A DNA stretch of 64,000 bases from Pisaster brevispinus (GCA_023634235.1 JAMKCF010000008.1:22376500-22440499); one strand, 5' to 3'. Shown: positions 10,736 to 20,372, counted from the first letter of the stretch. Program-made: numbers and translations. Notes: generated by a model not told the origin, from the sequence alone.

Positions 10736-10826
10736 CAAAAGTTTTGTTGAGTTTGCCAAGACTGGACTGAACCACCCAACCCTCATACGGCTTGACATGG
10801 AGACGAAGATGTCAGATCAACTCAAG
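10736..10826 (+). CDS. DDX54: DDX54-like linker exon (right copy)
   Basis: The acceptor is ATCAG at 10,731-10,735. The exon reads FVEFAKTGLNHPTLIRLDME then TKMSDQLK and ends at GTATGA. It matches the DDX54 stretch following the SAT motif. Confidence 0.85.
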
Positions 10827-11193
10827 GTATGAAAATCATTTGTGTCTTGGGGCAAAAGTGCTCAGTGCAAAAATCGTTATATCTTAGTGTGTACTTGTAT
10901 TGTGTGTACATTTGGGTTACTGTGGAGAAAGCTCTTATACGCTTCCCCAGATACAAGATCTATTTTTAGATTTACTTATTTGTATGACCGGGTGACTTTT
11001 CCTCACTTTGAGTTGACCTCAAATACATTCTCTCTGAAAGTAGATCCCTGTTTCTGATAATATTAATTCAAATTGTACCTTCTTTGTTATTCAAACACAT
11101 GTAACATTTCCTTAGAAATACAATGTCACTTAATGGTACGATGTATTGCTTTATATTTGAAATAATTGGTAGACCTCCACTATTTGGTAGGCG

Positions 11194-11383
11194 GACTTAT
11201 ATATTTTGGTGTTGTACGGTCGCACTGCGAGAGCGGGACGAGACTCTCTCTTTTTGCTGGGATTAAACGGGGACAGTTGTGCTACATTTTTGTGCACCTT
11301 TCTGACAGATGTTCTTCTGTTTTATGTCGCCATTGCGACATGTCTTCCCCCTAAATTAGCCATGGGCTATTTCCTGGAACCTG
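11194..11383 (+). other. Open stretch with a GRTARAGR peptide
   Basis: This is the plus-strand mirror of 497-686. GRTARAGR is helicase motif VI in form, but the flanking residues are not DDX54-like and its order in the gene is wrong. It could be chance or a relic of another helicase fragment. Confidence 0.2.
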
Positions 11384-12169
11384 TGGTGAGTCTTAATCTA
11401 CATGCATTTCTTGCCAAGTTAGAGATATTTTGTGACATTCTTTGACGTGTGTAATTCCCCTATGCATGCACATGTGTGTATTATTTGCTGTTGTGTAATG
11501 CCTTGCCGTGCATACAGCGTCTGTCAAAACCATGTGCGTTGTGTATGCCTGTGGGCAGAATTGCGATCGCCATTGCGCGTCGTACAAGTAGTCTTTTATT
11601 TACATGTACATGATGTATGTACATGTATCGTTATTCTTACAAGGTGTATGTTTATGTTTACTTATTTCAGATGAAGTGGTTGGCCTAAGTAAGCGAGCAT
11701 CGTACCAAGGGATTATTCTGATTATTATTATTATTGGATTATTGTTAGGAATATTACTAATTAGCCTATGCTGACTGACAGTTGCCAGTTCATCCTGGTG
11801 TGACTGTTCAACTATTGATTGTATTGACGTGTGCTGTTAACTGTGTGCTGTGAAATTCTTCTCCAATTGAACTGATTTGAACTGTGATCTCCAATAAATC
11901 GTCCAATGAACATTCAAATTAAATCATCCAATCGTGAACTTGTGCTTTATCTTTGTATACACACTCGTCCCAAATAAATTGGTGACCAACCCCCCTCTTC
12001 AGCTGTGTTGCCGCAGCCCAGGGTTTCACTACATTACTTTAAGCAAGGTACAACGTTTTGACAATTCAAACTCACGTATAACGTAAATGCTCTTTTAGTT
12101 TTTGCACTAACACGACTGTTTGTTCTTCCTCTGTTGGTATCATTTTTAGCAAGCCTACTGACCATTTTA

Positions 12170-12520
12170 CAACCATTCAACTGCTTGGGTTATGTAGTGT
12201 ACGGTGGCACACCTCTGCACTGAACCAACTGTGTACATTTGTGTACCACATGATTTCAAAATCCAGGCTGACATATCTATCATTCAAAACTACAGCGGAT
12301 GGTATTAAATGGTCCAAGAGTAGAAGGGTTGACTGTGTTCTGTGTTCTGTGTTCTGTGTTCTGTGTTTGCTTTCATCACATGATATCAGACATATTACAG
12401 GCAGGCTTGCTGCATCTATCATTCCAAACTATAGTGGATAATGATGATAAATGGTCAAACAGTAAGAGGGTTGAATGTGTACTGAGTAGATGCATTCAAC
12501 ACAGGATGTCACATTGAAAA
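12170..12520 (+). repeat. Satellite-like units outside the palindrome
   Basis: Three degenerate ~100-130 bp units are related to those at 10,497-10,690 (ACATGATATCA, CATTCCAAACTA, GGATGGTATTAAATGGTC, GGGTTGACTGTGT). One contains a short pure run of the heptamer TGTTCTG at about 12,337-12,366. Confidence 0.7.
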
Positions 12521-12619
12521 ACCCAGTTGCAGTATTTTTAAAAGGTGTAGTCCTCGTTGTTTCTGGAATGGTTTCAAATAAATGAACCTCGAATCTTGAA
12601 CTTCTTTTTTAAAGACCTT

Positions 12620-12783
12620 GGCCCAATTTCATATAGCAACTTTCTATGCTCAGCAAAAAATGAGTGGGGCACCAGTCAAAACAATATAAACTTTATGGAA
12701 TTTTTGCTTGTAACCAGTTTTTGCTAAGCATTATTTTTTTGTGCTTGGGAAGTTTTTACATTACAAGTTTTATGAAATTGGGC
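12620..12783. mobile_element. Short inverted-repeat element, GCCCAATTTCAT family
   Basis: The ends are GGCCCAATTTCAT and ATGAAATTGGGC, about 164 bp apart, with TGCTCAGCA/TGCTAAGCA-type inner repeats. Other copies are at 41,219-41,467, 48,598-48,772 and 52,034-52,194. No coding capacity. Confidence 0.82.
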
Positions 12784-12794
12784 TCTTATGAATT

Positions 12795-12965
12795 GAAGTC
12801 ATCCAGCCGCCTTCTTAGCGGTAAGCCGATGATGAAACAATGAAAAATGTACAGATTTGTACGTGCGGCACACATGACTGGCCAATGAGCAACGTGCTTT
12901 TGACCTCTACATGTAGGTGAGGGGCCCCACTCAAATAACGTCATATGTATAAGGTCTATTACAAC
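12795..12965. repeat. Copy of a hinge-related repeat
   Basis: This matches 5745-5895 with about three-quarters identity by eye (shared AGCCG, GATGAAACAATG, TTTGACCTCTA, AAATAACGTCAT-type and GGTCTATTAC blocks). One family member is in the palindrome hinge and one is just outside the right arm. Confidence 0.65.
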
Positions 12966-13039
12966 ATGTTATACTAATTTGGGGGGCTAATCATCTTCAC
13001 TCGCAGCTGAGAAGCTGATTTGCGAAAGACGCGTCTACA

Positions 13040-13255
13040 ACGTGTTCGAGCCCCAGGTACGCATATGCACCCTTTGGCAGCCTGCTACATGGACCTATAA
13101 AATGACCAGGAAGCACAGCCAGAGATTGAAAGTGTTAGAATTTTCTGGAAGGAAGAAAACTGGGCCCAGAGAAAAACCCTTGGTGTCATAGGAGAGAACC
13201 ATCGCACAACTGGTGAGAGGCGAGCGCTCTCCGCACTAGCCACCCATGCCGCTCA
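13040..13255 (-). mobile_element. Decayed tRNA-derived SINE, minus strand
   Basis: The 3' end (13,195-13,250) read on the minus strand has GGGTGGCTAGTGCGG and AGAGCGCTCGCCTCTCACC, a tRNA-like A-box and anticodon region. The upstream part is typical short SINE body. The plus-strand open frame here is taken to be incidental. Confidence 0.5.
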
Positions 13256-13283
13256 TTAACATGACCTCATTTGATCCTTTCAG

Positions 13284-13414
13284 AGCTCCTTCTTCTTCTG
13301 AGACAGTCTGATAAGATAGCCACCCTGCTGTACCTTCTACGGGAGGTGGTCAAACCAGACGATCTGACCGTCGTCTTCATGGCAACCAAACACCATGTGG
13401 AATATGTGAAAGAG
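13284..13414 (+). CDS. DDX54: DDX54-like exon, start of RecA2
   Basis: The acceptor is TTTCAG. After a likely frameshift in the TTC-rich first 15 bases the exon reads RQSDKIATLLYLLREVVKPD then DLTVVFMATKHHVEYVKE before GTGAGG. This matches DDX54 at the entry of RecA domain 2 (VVF-ATKHH-EY, motif IV region). The frame breaks right at the exon start. Confidence 0.88.
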
Positions 13415-13474
13415 GTGAGGAATCACTGTACACCGCAAACACTGAATGAAATATGAGCACTGCGAGGTCAACCT

Positions 13475-13690
13475 AGCCCTCCCTCTATCGGTAGTGGCTT
13501 GTCTTGACCGAGGGCTCTAGAGCAGTTCTGGGGTTGTCAGAGCGTGGGTTTGATTCCCAGTCATGGCACTTGTGTCCTTAAGCAAGGTACTTAACCATAG
13601 TTGCTTCTCTTAGCCCAGGCGTGTAAATGGGAACCTGAATAAAAATGGTGCAAAAAAGTTGGAAAACCACAGTGTGTAGAGACAGTTGTT
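13475..13690 (+). mobile_element. SINE fragment, plus strand
   Basis: The stretch carries a B-box-like GGGTTTGATTCCC followed by GCACTTGTGTCCTTAAGCAAGGTACTTAACC, a common SINE tail in invertebrates. The 5' head is degraded. Confidence 0.5.
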
Positions 13691-13770
13691 TGCCGTTTTT
13701 GTTTTTTAGAGAACTTCTAGAAAATTAGGCAAATTTATTAATAATAGTAGTGGCTTCTTACATCAGTCAC

Positions 13771-14130
13771 TCAGTGACGCTTAAGGCACTTCAACATTCC
13801 GTATTTTCCTGCAAGGTACGTGTAGCTACGTTTCTGAAGTATGAGACCTACTCTTTTACATAGCACCGTGTAATGGTTTACAAGGTGCTGTGGCGCAATA
13901 TGTAGCCAATCAAACCAGGAACACCGGGGCGAACCCCTTCTCTTTTCGAGAAGTGCACTGTGTTCTTTTACTTGCATTACACAACACACGGGACCAACGG
14001 CTTTACGTCCCATCCTAAAGGACGCCGCAACAGTGGTCAAGTGTCTTGTTTCAGAACACAAGTGTCAGGACCAGGACTTGAACCCATCCACACTCTGCTG
14101 ATCAGAAACACCACGGTTAGCGCCTCCATC
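13771..14130 (-). mobile_element. tRNA-Leu-type SINE, minus strand, degraded head
   Basis: The body matches 40,433-40,720 (GCGCTTCAACATT, TACTCTTTTACATAGCACC, AAACCAGGAA, CGGGGCGAACCCCTTCTC). The tRNA-like head past 14,070 is shortened. It is intronic to the DDX54 copy. Confidence 0.75.
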
Positions 14131-14466
14131 TCCTGTCCCCCTTCCTCCTCTTAAACAATCGGCCACTGATTATGTTCCTGAAGGTCTGAGCACAGGTGGG
14201 AAGCAGCATCCCGAAAAGTTTGTTCCCCACTATTTTTGTGTCATCCAACTTGTCTTAAACATTTCCTACTACAAATTCAATGGTGATTTAAGAGCGGTGA
14301 AACTAGCACGTGATCACATCTTGACCAATCGGAATGAATAAACTCTCCAAGGTATTTATGAATACTGATTCGCGCTGGTCGCTTTTTGGTCCAGTTCCAA
14401 AGAAATTTTGCAGTTTTGCAAGTTTTTCATTAAAAAAAAATAAATTCCTGTCATTTTTCCCCTCAG

Positions 14467-14672
14467 ATCCTTACAATGGCTGGTATTAACTGCACATACA
14501 CCTACAGTGACCTGGATCATGCGGCAAGAACAATCAACGTGGCTTACTCGCAAGAAGACCAAAGTCATGCTGGTGACAGACGTGGCTGCCCGTGGTATAG
14601 ACATTCCAATGCTGGACAATGTCATCAACTTCAATATCCCTGGCAAGCCCAAGCTTTATGTTCAACCAGTTG
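14467..14672 (+). CDS. DDX54: DDX54-like exon, motif V
   Basis: The exon lies between CCTCAG and GTAAGT. The first part reads [20 protein letters not shown] in one frame. From about 14,545 the match continues one frame over as [20 protein letters not shown] and [16 protein letters not shown]. The frame change is internal, so the exon is broken as written. HRVG of motif VI is replaced by QPVG. Confidence 0.88.
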
Positions 14673-15049
14673 GTAAGTCAGGGTTTTGTTTTTTTGGGGG
14701 GTGTACATCTTTGAAGGCCACTGTTTTCAGCGGGGGCAAAGTCATTGTATCACAGACTTGTAAAAAAAAATAATTTAATCAATTTGTGGCCCACCGCACT
14801 CATACCCATCTTCCAGCATGTCCAGTGTGTTGTGTAATGCGTGTAAAAGAACCCAGTACACTTATCATTAAGAGAAAAGGTTTACCCTGGTGTTTTCGGG
14901 GGTATGTTTGGCTGCAGGTTGCGCCACCTTTTAAACCGTTACATGGTGCTATGTAAATAAGTGGGTTTTATGTTTGGAATATAGCTCCGCAAACCTTGCA
15001 GCAAAAAAAAAGGACAAGCTTTGAAACACCCTCAGGTGTGGTAAAGCTT

Positions 15050-15352
15050 TATATAAGACCCGCATACAACCTCCTGACATTCAAAGCACTTCAAGGTTCA
15101 GCCCCCTCCCTACCTTCAGAGCATGCTTCAGCACCAGCATGTCAGTGCCAGGTCTGAGGTCATCGGGCAGCATGCTGTTTGTTCCCCGGACTCCCCTTGC
15201 CACTTATGGTGAGAGGGTCTTTTCTAACATTGCCCCCCGCCCCCCGCCTCTGGAACTCTCTGCCTAAATATCTAAGAGACACACATGACATTTCCAACTT
15301 CCAACAATCTCTTAAAACACATCTTTTCAGATTGGCCTATGAGCACATCTGA
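15050..15352 (+). mobile_element. LINE tail (CR1/L2-like ORF2 C-terminus)
   Basis: In shifting frames it reads LTFKALQGSAPS ... APRLWNSLPKYLRD ... SLKTHLFRLAYE. This is the characteristic C-terminal end of reverse-transcriptase ORF2 in CR1/L2-like elements, followed by AT-rich 3' sequence. Frames are broken; it is a dead fragment. Confidence 0.8.
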
Positions 15353-15505
15353 GAATTCTTTGAATGTTTCACAGAGAAAGTGTGCCATACAAATGCTGTG
15401 TTATTATTATGACTAGTATTATTTCATTCTATTACAGCATGCAAAAGAAAGATCACATTTTCCTTTGTGCCGGTAACTCCTCGAGTCAGGCTACGTCCCG
15501 TAGCC

Positions 15506-17600
15506 TTAGATCTCAAGGGTCTTTCTGAGAATCCTCGCTGTTCCCAAAAGTGTCGCCTTCTGTAATAGATCTACCCTCACACTTGTCCCTATTTCCTCTA
15601 GATGTTTCCCAAGTGCTTTCGGAATGGTGCCAAGTGCTCCAACCACCACAGGGACTACTTTCACCTTCACCTGCCAAATCTTACGAAATTCCCTGGCCAG
15701 GTCTTTGTACTTTTGGATCTTTTGTGTCTCCTTCTTAGCGACCCCTATATCACCCGCCACAGCTATGTCAATAAGATGACACATCTTCTTCGTCTTATCT
15801 AAGACTTCAACATCCGGACGCCTATGTTCAATAACATGATCAGTCTGAATGTTAAAGTCCCAGAGGATCTTGACCTGGTCGGTCTCTACAACTTTATCCG
15901 AAACATGCTCGTGCCATTTTGCAGTCACTTGGACACCATTCTTTTTACACAGATCCCAGTGAATCAATTTGGCCAAATTGTCGTGTCTTCCTTTGTACTC
16001 CGTCTTGGCCATCATACTACATTCACTGACAATATGAAATACAGTCTCCTCTGCCTTATTACACATTCTGCACATAGGAGAGACGTTTGCTTTCTCTATC
16101 CTTGCCTTCATTACATTTGTCCTTAGAGACTGGTCTTGTGCCGCAGTAATCAAGCCCTCTGTTTCCTTCTTAAGTTCTACGCTCTTTAACCAATTCCAGG
16201 ACTTGTTGCTGGCAACGCCTTCAGTGCATCTCAAGAACCGGCCATGAAGTGGTTTGTTCCGCCAATCTTGATGTCTGTCCTCTTTCCTTTGCCTCTTGTA
16301 CTCTTTCGGCCCAACTTCGCCTGCCTTCGTGTACTTCTGTGCAACTTTCAACAAGTTCTCCTCAGTCCTCCTAATATGACAATGTAAGCTCCTGCGCTCG
16401 ATGTTGACACTGTCTGCCACACTTAGCAACCCCCTATCGCCCTCTGACCTCGGAAGATAAAGTCTGCTCACATTCGCCCGCGGATGAAGCATACCATTCA
16501 TGGTCATCAGTTTTCTCATTCTCCTGTCCATGACATCTAGATCTTCCTTAGTCCACTCGACAATACCCGCACTATACCTCATCAAAGACACGGCCCATGT
16601 GTTATTTGCCTTAACCATGTTCCCCCTGTTCAGTTTTGACTTCAAACATTTCTTTACCTGTCTGATGTACTCTGTCCTCAACCTCACCTTTGATTCCTCA
16701 TGAAGGACATGGTTCGATTCAAGTACACCAAGATACCGATAACTCTCTTCCTCACCCAAAGCCCTCATCTGTGCACCATCTGGCAGAACAATACCGTCGG
16801 AATGTACCCTCTTTCCCCTCTTCATGGTCATTGAAGCACATTTCTCCGGGCCAAACTGCATCCCGATGTCATCGCTGAAAATCCTGACAGTCTGTACCAA
16901 AGAATCGATCTCCACTTATTCTTTGCAAATCGTCCATAAAAAGCAGATGGTTGATCTTACATCCGTCCTTCTTCATTTCATAACCTGCACTCACCTTCCT
17001 CAGAATCATCGACAGGGGCATCAATGCCAGAACAAACAGGAGCGGAGACAGAGAGTCACCTTGGAAAATCCCTCTTCTTATGCATACCTTGCCCAGACTA
17101 GCAATTTTTGGCCAACAGATTAGTTCGCCATGTCTTCATGCTCTCACTTAGAAGACGCTTTTACTGCATCAGCCAGTCCAACCATATCCAGGCATTCCAT
17201 TATCCACGTGTGCGATACCATGTCATACGCCTTCTTGTAATCGATCCACGCCATTGCCAAGTTCGTATTTCTGCTCCTGCAGTCCTTCAGTACAGCCTTA
17301 TCGTTGATAAGTTGATCCTTCGTACCTCTGGACCGCTTCTTTCAGCCTTTCTGCTTCTCTGGAAACAACTGCTGGTCATCCATATGACGATAGAGGTCTT
17401 CTGCAATCATACTGGTCAAGAGTTTATACATCACAGGTAAGCACGTGATTGGTCTATAGTTACGAGCAATGTTAATGCACCTTTCTTGATGTCCTTCATG
17501 ATCAGAACCGTTCTTGCCTCAGTCATCCAACATGGGACCTTACCATGTCCTAGACAGTCTTGCAATTGTAGGGCCATTCGCTCATGCAAACTGCGAATGA
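15506..17600 (-). mobile_element. R2-type non-LTR retrotransposon, 5' truncated
   Basis: On the minus strand a 469-codon frame (16,915-15,506) is intact. It carries a CRMCNKAEETVFHIVSEC zinc-knuckle-like motif and, after it, PDVEVLDKTKKMCHLIDIAV, the PD...D region of the restriction-like endonuclease of R2-clade elements. Upstream, in other frames, are reverse-transcriptase pieces: [16 protein letters not shown] (about 17,254-17,207), GIFQGDSLSPLLF (about 17,090-17,050) and FMDDL (16,940-16,926, the catalytic loop). A frameshift near 16,920 separates FMDDL from the long frame, and others lie upstream. It occupies the gap between the DDX54 and CTR9 pieces. Confidence 0.87.
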
Positions 17601-18220
17601 ACTATTCTGTTTTTGTTCTAATATTATTAAACAGCTACTCGAGCAAGTAATTCTTAACGGTAATGCTATTAAAATGTGTTTATAATGTGTTTGTTTATAA
17701 TTTAATTGTAATTTTAAAAATACCGTTACTCTTCTGAATTTTCATATTTTTTGATCAAAATATTACGCCCCAATCTCAAGGTTTTGAAAAACTAGCTATA
17801 CCTCTACCACTGATGGCATGCGTCAAAATAAAAACTCCTTGACGTCATGTGTGGGATGTTGCGTTGTTATACCTCCATGTTGCAACAAAGCAGCTATACA
17901 AAATGGAGCGTCCTTATATGACGCAATAGGAGTGATGATGTAACAGAGCTTTTCACAAATCTTTCTGAAGTAAAGCACAGAACAAGGGTGTTCAAAAATT
18001 ATTGTTTGTATTTAAAATCTTAAATCTCAAGTGAACTCAATTTCCTTATTGATTGGAAACATTTTAAATGAATTTCAGCAAAGATGAGTTGTATCTGTTT
18101 TTTGTTTGAGCTGGTCTTTAACGATTAACCTCTTTTGGTAGCACTGTTTTGTACTTTGTACAGTTTTGCTTGTTTTGATAAATGCCATTTTCTTGTGTAG
18201 TTTGTATTACTCGATTCCAG
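17600..18220. other. Spacer, no gene seen
   Basis: AT-rich sequence between the retroelement and the first CTR9 exon. It has no supported exon. It includes a degraded element-like stretch with TGACGTCATG near 17,840. Confidence 0.5.
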
Positions 18221-18369
18221 ATGGCCCGTCAACAAAAAGTGGAACAGCGAAGTAAAGAGTAGATGGAGAAGAGAGCTCGAGAAAACCAAAAACATCCTTG
18301 TGGTTACTGAACCCAAACCAGTCCGCAAAGGAGGTGGTGGTAGGCGTGGAAAAGTTGGACAAATTTGAT
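18221..18369 (+). CDS. CTR9: CTR9-like exon, KTKNIL region
   Basis: The acceptor is TTCCAG. One frame is open throughout and reads RRELEKTKNILVVTEPKPV then RKGGGGRRGKVGQI to a TGA. KTKNIL followed by a glycine-rich basic patch is a CTR9 hallmark just past the coiled coil. The 3' border is not clear. Confidence 0.8.
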
Positions 18370-18770
18370 TTCAATTATTTGTAAAACGAATGCTCATAGG
18401 AATTTCTTTATTTATTCATGATTACTTTTGACCTAGATTAGTCCTTTATTTCTGTGTAAACCGAGAAAAATTGTTTATTCTGAGGTATATAGAGAATACA
18501 TAACACAACAGTTTAATGTAAGATTATTAAATTTGTATGAGTAACTATGACAAAAATATTTATGAGGCTGAATTAGTTACGATTGAAATAGCAAAATGAT
18601 TCATTTGAAAGGTTCTCTGGATCATATGAAACAGTGTAATGAATAATCATGGATGATTCTATGGATAATCATGGTTGAGTCTATGAATAATCATGAATGA
18701 ATCTATGGATAATCATGAGGCATTAATACTCATGAGGTTGAATTATTCATGATAAAAATCCAACGGCGAG

Positions 18771-18901
18771 ATATATAGCGAGGGCAGTGACAGTGAGATG
18801 GACACGGGAGAAGCCAAACCCCAAAAGAAGCAAAAGAAGCAGCGAAGTGACGAAGAAGGAGACGGCGATGGGAAACGAGAAAATAAGGCCAAGAAAAGAA
18901 G
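18771..18901 (+). CDS. CTR9: CTR9-like exon, charged tail
   Basis: The exon reads YSEGSDSEMDTGEAKPQKKQ, then KKQRSDEEGDGDGKRENKAK and KRR, before a GTTAGA donor. Composition and place fit the acidic/KKK-rich CTR9 tail. The upstream border is uncertain. Confidence 0.6.
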
Positions 18902-19240
18902 GTTAGAAATAAACTAACAAAGAAACTTGTAAAATTTGTAAACAAATGTTTTCAGCTATGACCATTAGAACACGAGAAATTTTCAAAAACTGAGTCAGGG
19001 CAAAAGTTTTAAGGACTCTAGTAGGTTTGTTGATTTGGTTATTTTCCAGTAGATAAGATTCTTATGAAAATAGGGGGGGTGGAAGTGTCTCCAACCTCAT
19101 GTCAAAACTGATCATGAAAGTAAGAAAGCAAAAGTCCAAAGAAGAATTTTCAGGTATAAAATGATTTTGAAGAGTGTCTCCTTAACACAAATGAACTATT
19201 TACTTTATCTTCTCATTAAACCAAATCTCGTAAGACATGA

Positions 19241-19411
19241 GACGGTGAGGAATCGGCCCTGCACAAGCGCAAGGAGCACAAGTCCGGCGAGAGCAGAGCA
19301 TCTCGCAGCCGCAAAGGGATCTGAGAATCCCGGATTGAAGAGGAGAAGCCTGGCAAGTTTAAGTCCAAGGCTATCGTGTCTTCTAGTGAGTCGGACTCAG
19401 AGGGAGAGAGG
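19241..19411 (+). CDS. CTR9: CTR9-like exon with in-frame stop
   Basis: The exon reads DGEESALHKRKEHKSGESRA ... a TGA stop ... EEEKPGKFKSKAIVSSSESD. The GK-KSKAI-SSS motif is specific to CTR9. The stop at 19,322-19,324 interrupts the frame. Confidence 0.75.
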
Positions 19412-19885
19412 CTTCAGATTGATCAAACCAGTTCATTTCAGTTTTTGTCTATCTCTTTCTATCAAAGGGACACATTGGGCGCTCTAGGATGTAAAAAACA
19501 TTTGTTTTGAAATGAATGTGGTTGGAAAAGTATTTTAAAAGTAGACTACAGTGATTCGCAGAAATATTCCTTGAATTTGTGTGGGTTTTGTGTAAACAGA
19601 ACACAGTCTTCTGTTTTCTAGAACCAAAGTTTTTTTACTCTACAAAATGGCAGTTTGTATGTTCCGTTTGTTGTATTTCAAAAGGAAAACTTGTGTTTTT
19701 CAATCACAACTCACTAATGACAAAACACATCATTAGGACACCAGACCAAGTAATTTATGGCTTGATGTCATTCTGCTTAGAAAAATTGATATTCTTCAAA
19801 ACAAAGCATTAAGATTTATGAAGTTTTACAAAATTACATCCTCTTAAATGATGGCATTCGTTATTTTATTTCCTTTTTATTTTAG

Positions 19886-20216
19886 TGACAATGAGGAAAT
19901 GTCCGGTAGTCAGAAACCGTCACCGTCTAAGAGTTGTGGTCGCATCCGCCGTATCGCCTCGGACTCCAGCGACTCCGATGAAAGGAAGTCAAGATCCAAA
20001 GGTCAAGATCAAGCTTCTGGGTCTGAGTCCGAGGGGGAGAGTAAACCTCGTAGCAAGGCACTTCAGTCAGACAGTGATGAGGAATCAGGGGGTGAGGGTC
20101 AGAGGTCAGATGCTGGATCAGGAAACGAGGAGGCAGCATCGGAAGGAGAGGGGTCCGGCGGGGAAGAAGCAGGGTTGGACGGAGCGGCGTCTGGTAATGA
20201 AGGGGTCGCTGACTGA
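19886..20216 (+). CDS. CTR9: CTR9-like last exon
   Basis: The acceptor is TTTTAG. The exon reads DNEEMSGSQKPSPSKSCGRI, then a Ser/Asp/Glu/Gly-rich tail with SDSDEESGGEG and GNEEAASEGEGSGG, ending GNEGVAD and TGA at 20,214. It is open and well preserved. The stop TGA is shared with the start of a CUB-type fragment (see 20,205-20,372). Confidence 0.8.
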
Positions 20217-20372
20217 GGAGACCTCCTGTCTGTCAACTTTCATTGGACTATCCACCAGATGCCAAGTGTCAGTGGCTGAAACACTCGCAATTAGACGTCA
20301 GGGTTCAGATTGTTTTCAGTGAGTTCAAGTTGGAAAAACTTGGCGGGAAGCTGCACATCTGACTACCTCAAG
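20205..20372 (+). pseudogene. CUB-domain exon fragment, copy A1
   Basis: It overlaps the CTR9 stop. In one frame it reads PPDAKCQWLKHSQLDVRVQI then VFSEFKLE; after a frame change it reads SCTSDYLK. This is the first half of a CUB domain (N..C.W......V...F..F.LE....C..DYL). The 5' part aligns to 36,090-36,130 of the second copy, including a shared TGA. The expected GT donor after DYLK reads AT here but GT in the other copy. CUB domains are extracellular binding modules. This exon is dead. Confidence 0.7.

Larger units (their letters stand above)
6735..11880. repeat. Right arm of the giant palindrome
   Basis: This is the reverse-complement partner of 1-5146. The last shared bases are at about 11,878 and pair with position 1. 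Sequence beyond 11,880 is either single-copy here or mirrored outside the window. The gene content equals the left arm but on the plus strand, and this copy continues downstream into more DDX54 exons. Confidence 0.97.
7540..14672 (+). pseudogene. DDX54: DDX54-like RNA helicase, right copy, broken
   Basis: Six exons resemble DDX54 in order: 7540-7707, 9724-9850, 10,157-10,227, 10,736-10,826, 13,284-13,414 and 14,467-14,672. Seen: N-terminus, Q-motif, linker, and RecA2 with [20 protein letters not shown] (motif V region). Missing: the whole RecA1 catalytic core, and everything after motif V. Frameshifts lie at the start of the fifth exon and inside the sixth. In place of the invariant HRxGR the last exon ends VQPVG. 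Introns are kept, so this is not a processed copy. After 14,672 the sequence passes into retroelements and then CTR9, not into the DDX54 C-terminus. An intact DDX54 presumably exists elsewhere in the genome. Confidence 0.85.
18221..20216 (+). pseudogene. CTR9: CTR9-like C-terminal exons (Paf1 complex)
   Basis: Four exons resemble the C-terminus of CTR9, the scaffold of the Paf1 transcription-elongation complex: 18,221-18,369, 18,771-18,901, 19,241-19,411 and 19,886-20,216. Seen: LEKTKNILVV followed by a GGGGRRGK tract, an acidic/lysine-rich stretch, KFKSKAIVSSSESDSEGE, and a long Ser/Asp/Glu/Gly tail ending GNEGVAD. These follow the order of CTR9 C-termini. Exon 3 has an in-frame TGA (19,322-19,324). 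The upstream TPR part is not here; TPR exons lie 26 kb downstream in the same orientation. Either the gene is scrambled or these are remnants of two copies. Confidence 0.8.

Noticed and set aside
1..11880. Palindrome as a simple mirrored-read artefact
   Set aside because: Not fully excluded, but the arms differ by several substitutions and the hinge is unique sequence with its own element, which a plain self-chimera would not give.
13017..13190. Plus-strand open frame (EKLICERRVYNVFEP...) as an exon
   Set aside because: It lies in a sequence with a tRNA-like end in reverse orientation, better read as a minus-strand SINE. No DDX54 similarity.
13960..14154. Small open frames within 13.8-14.2 kb and 40.4-40.9 kb as genes
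   Set aside because: They are shadows of the tRNA-Leu-type SINE.
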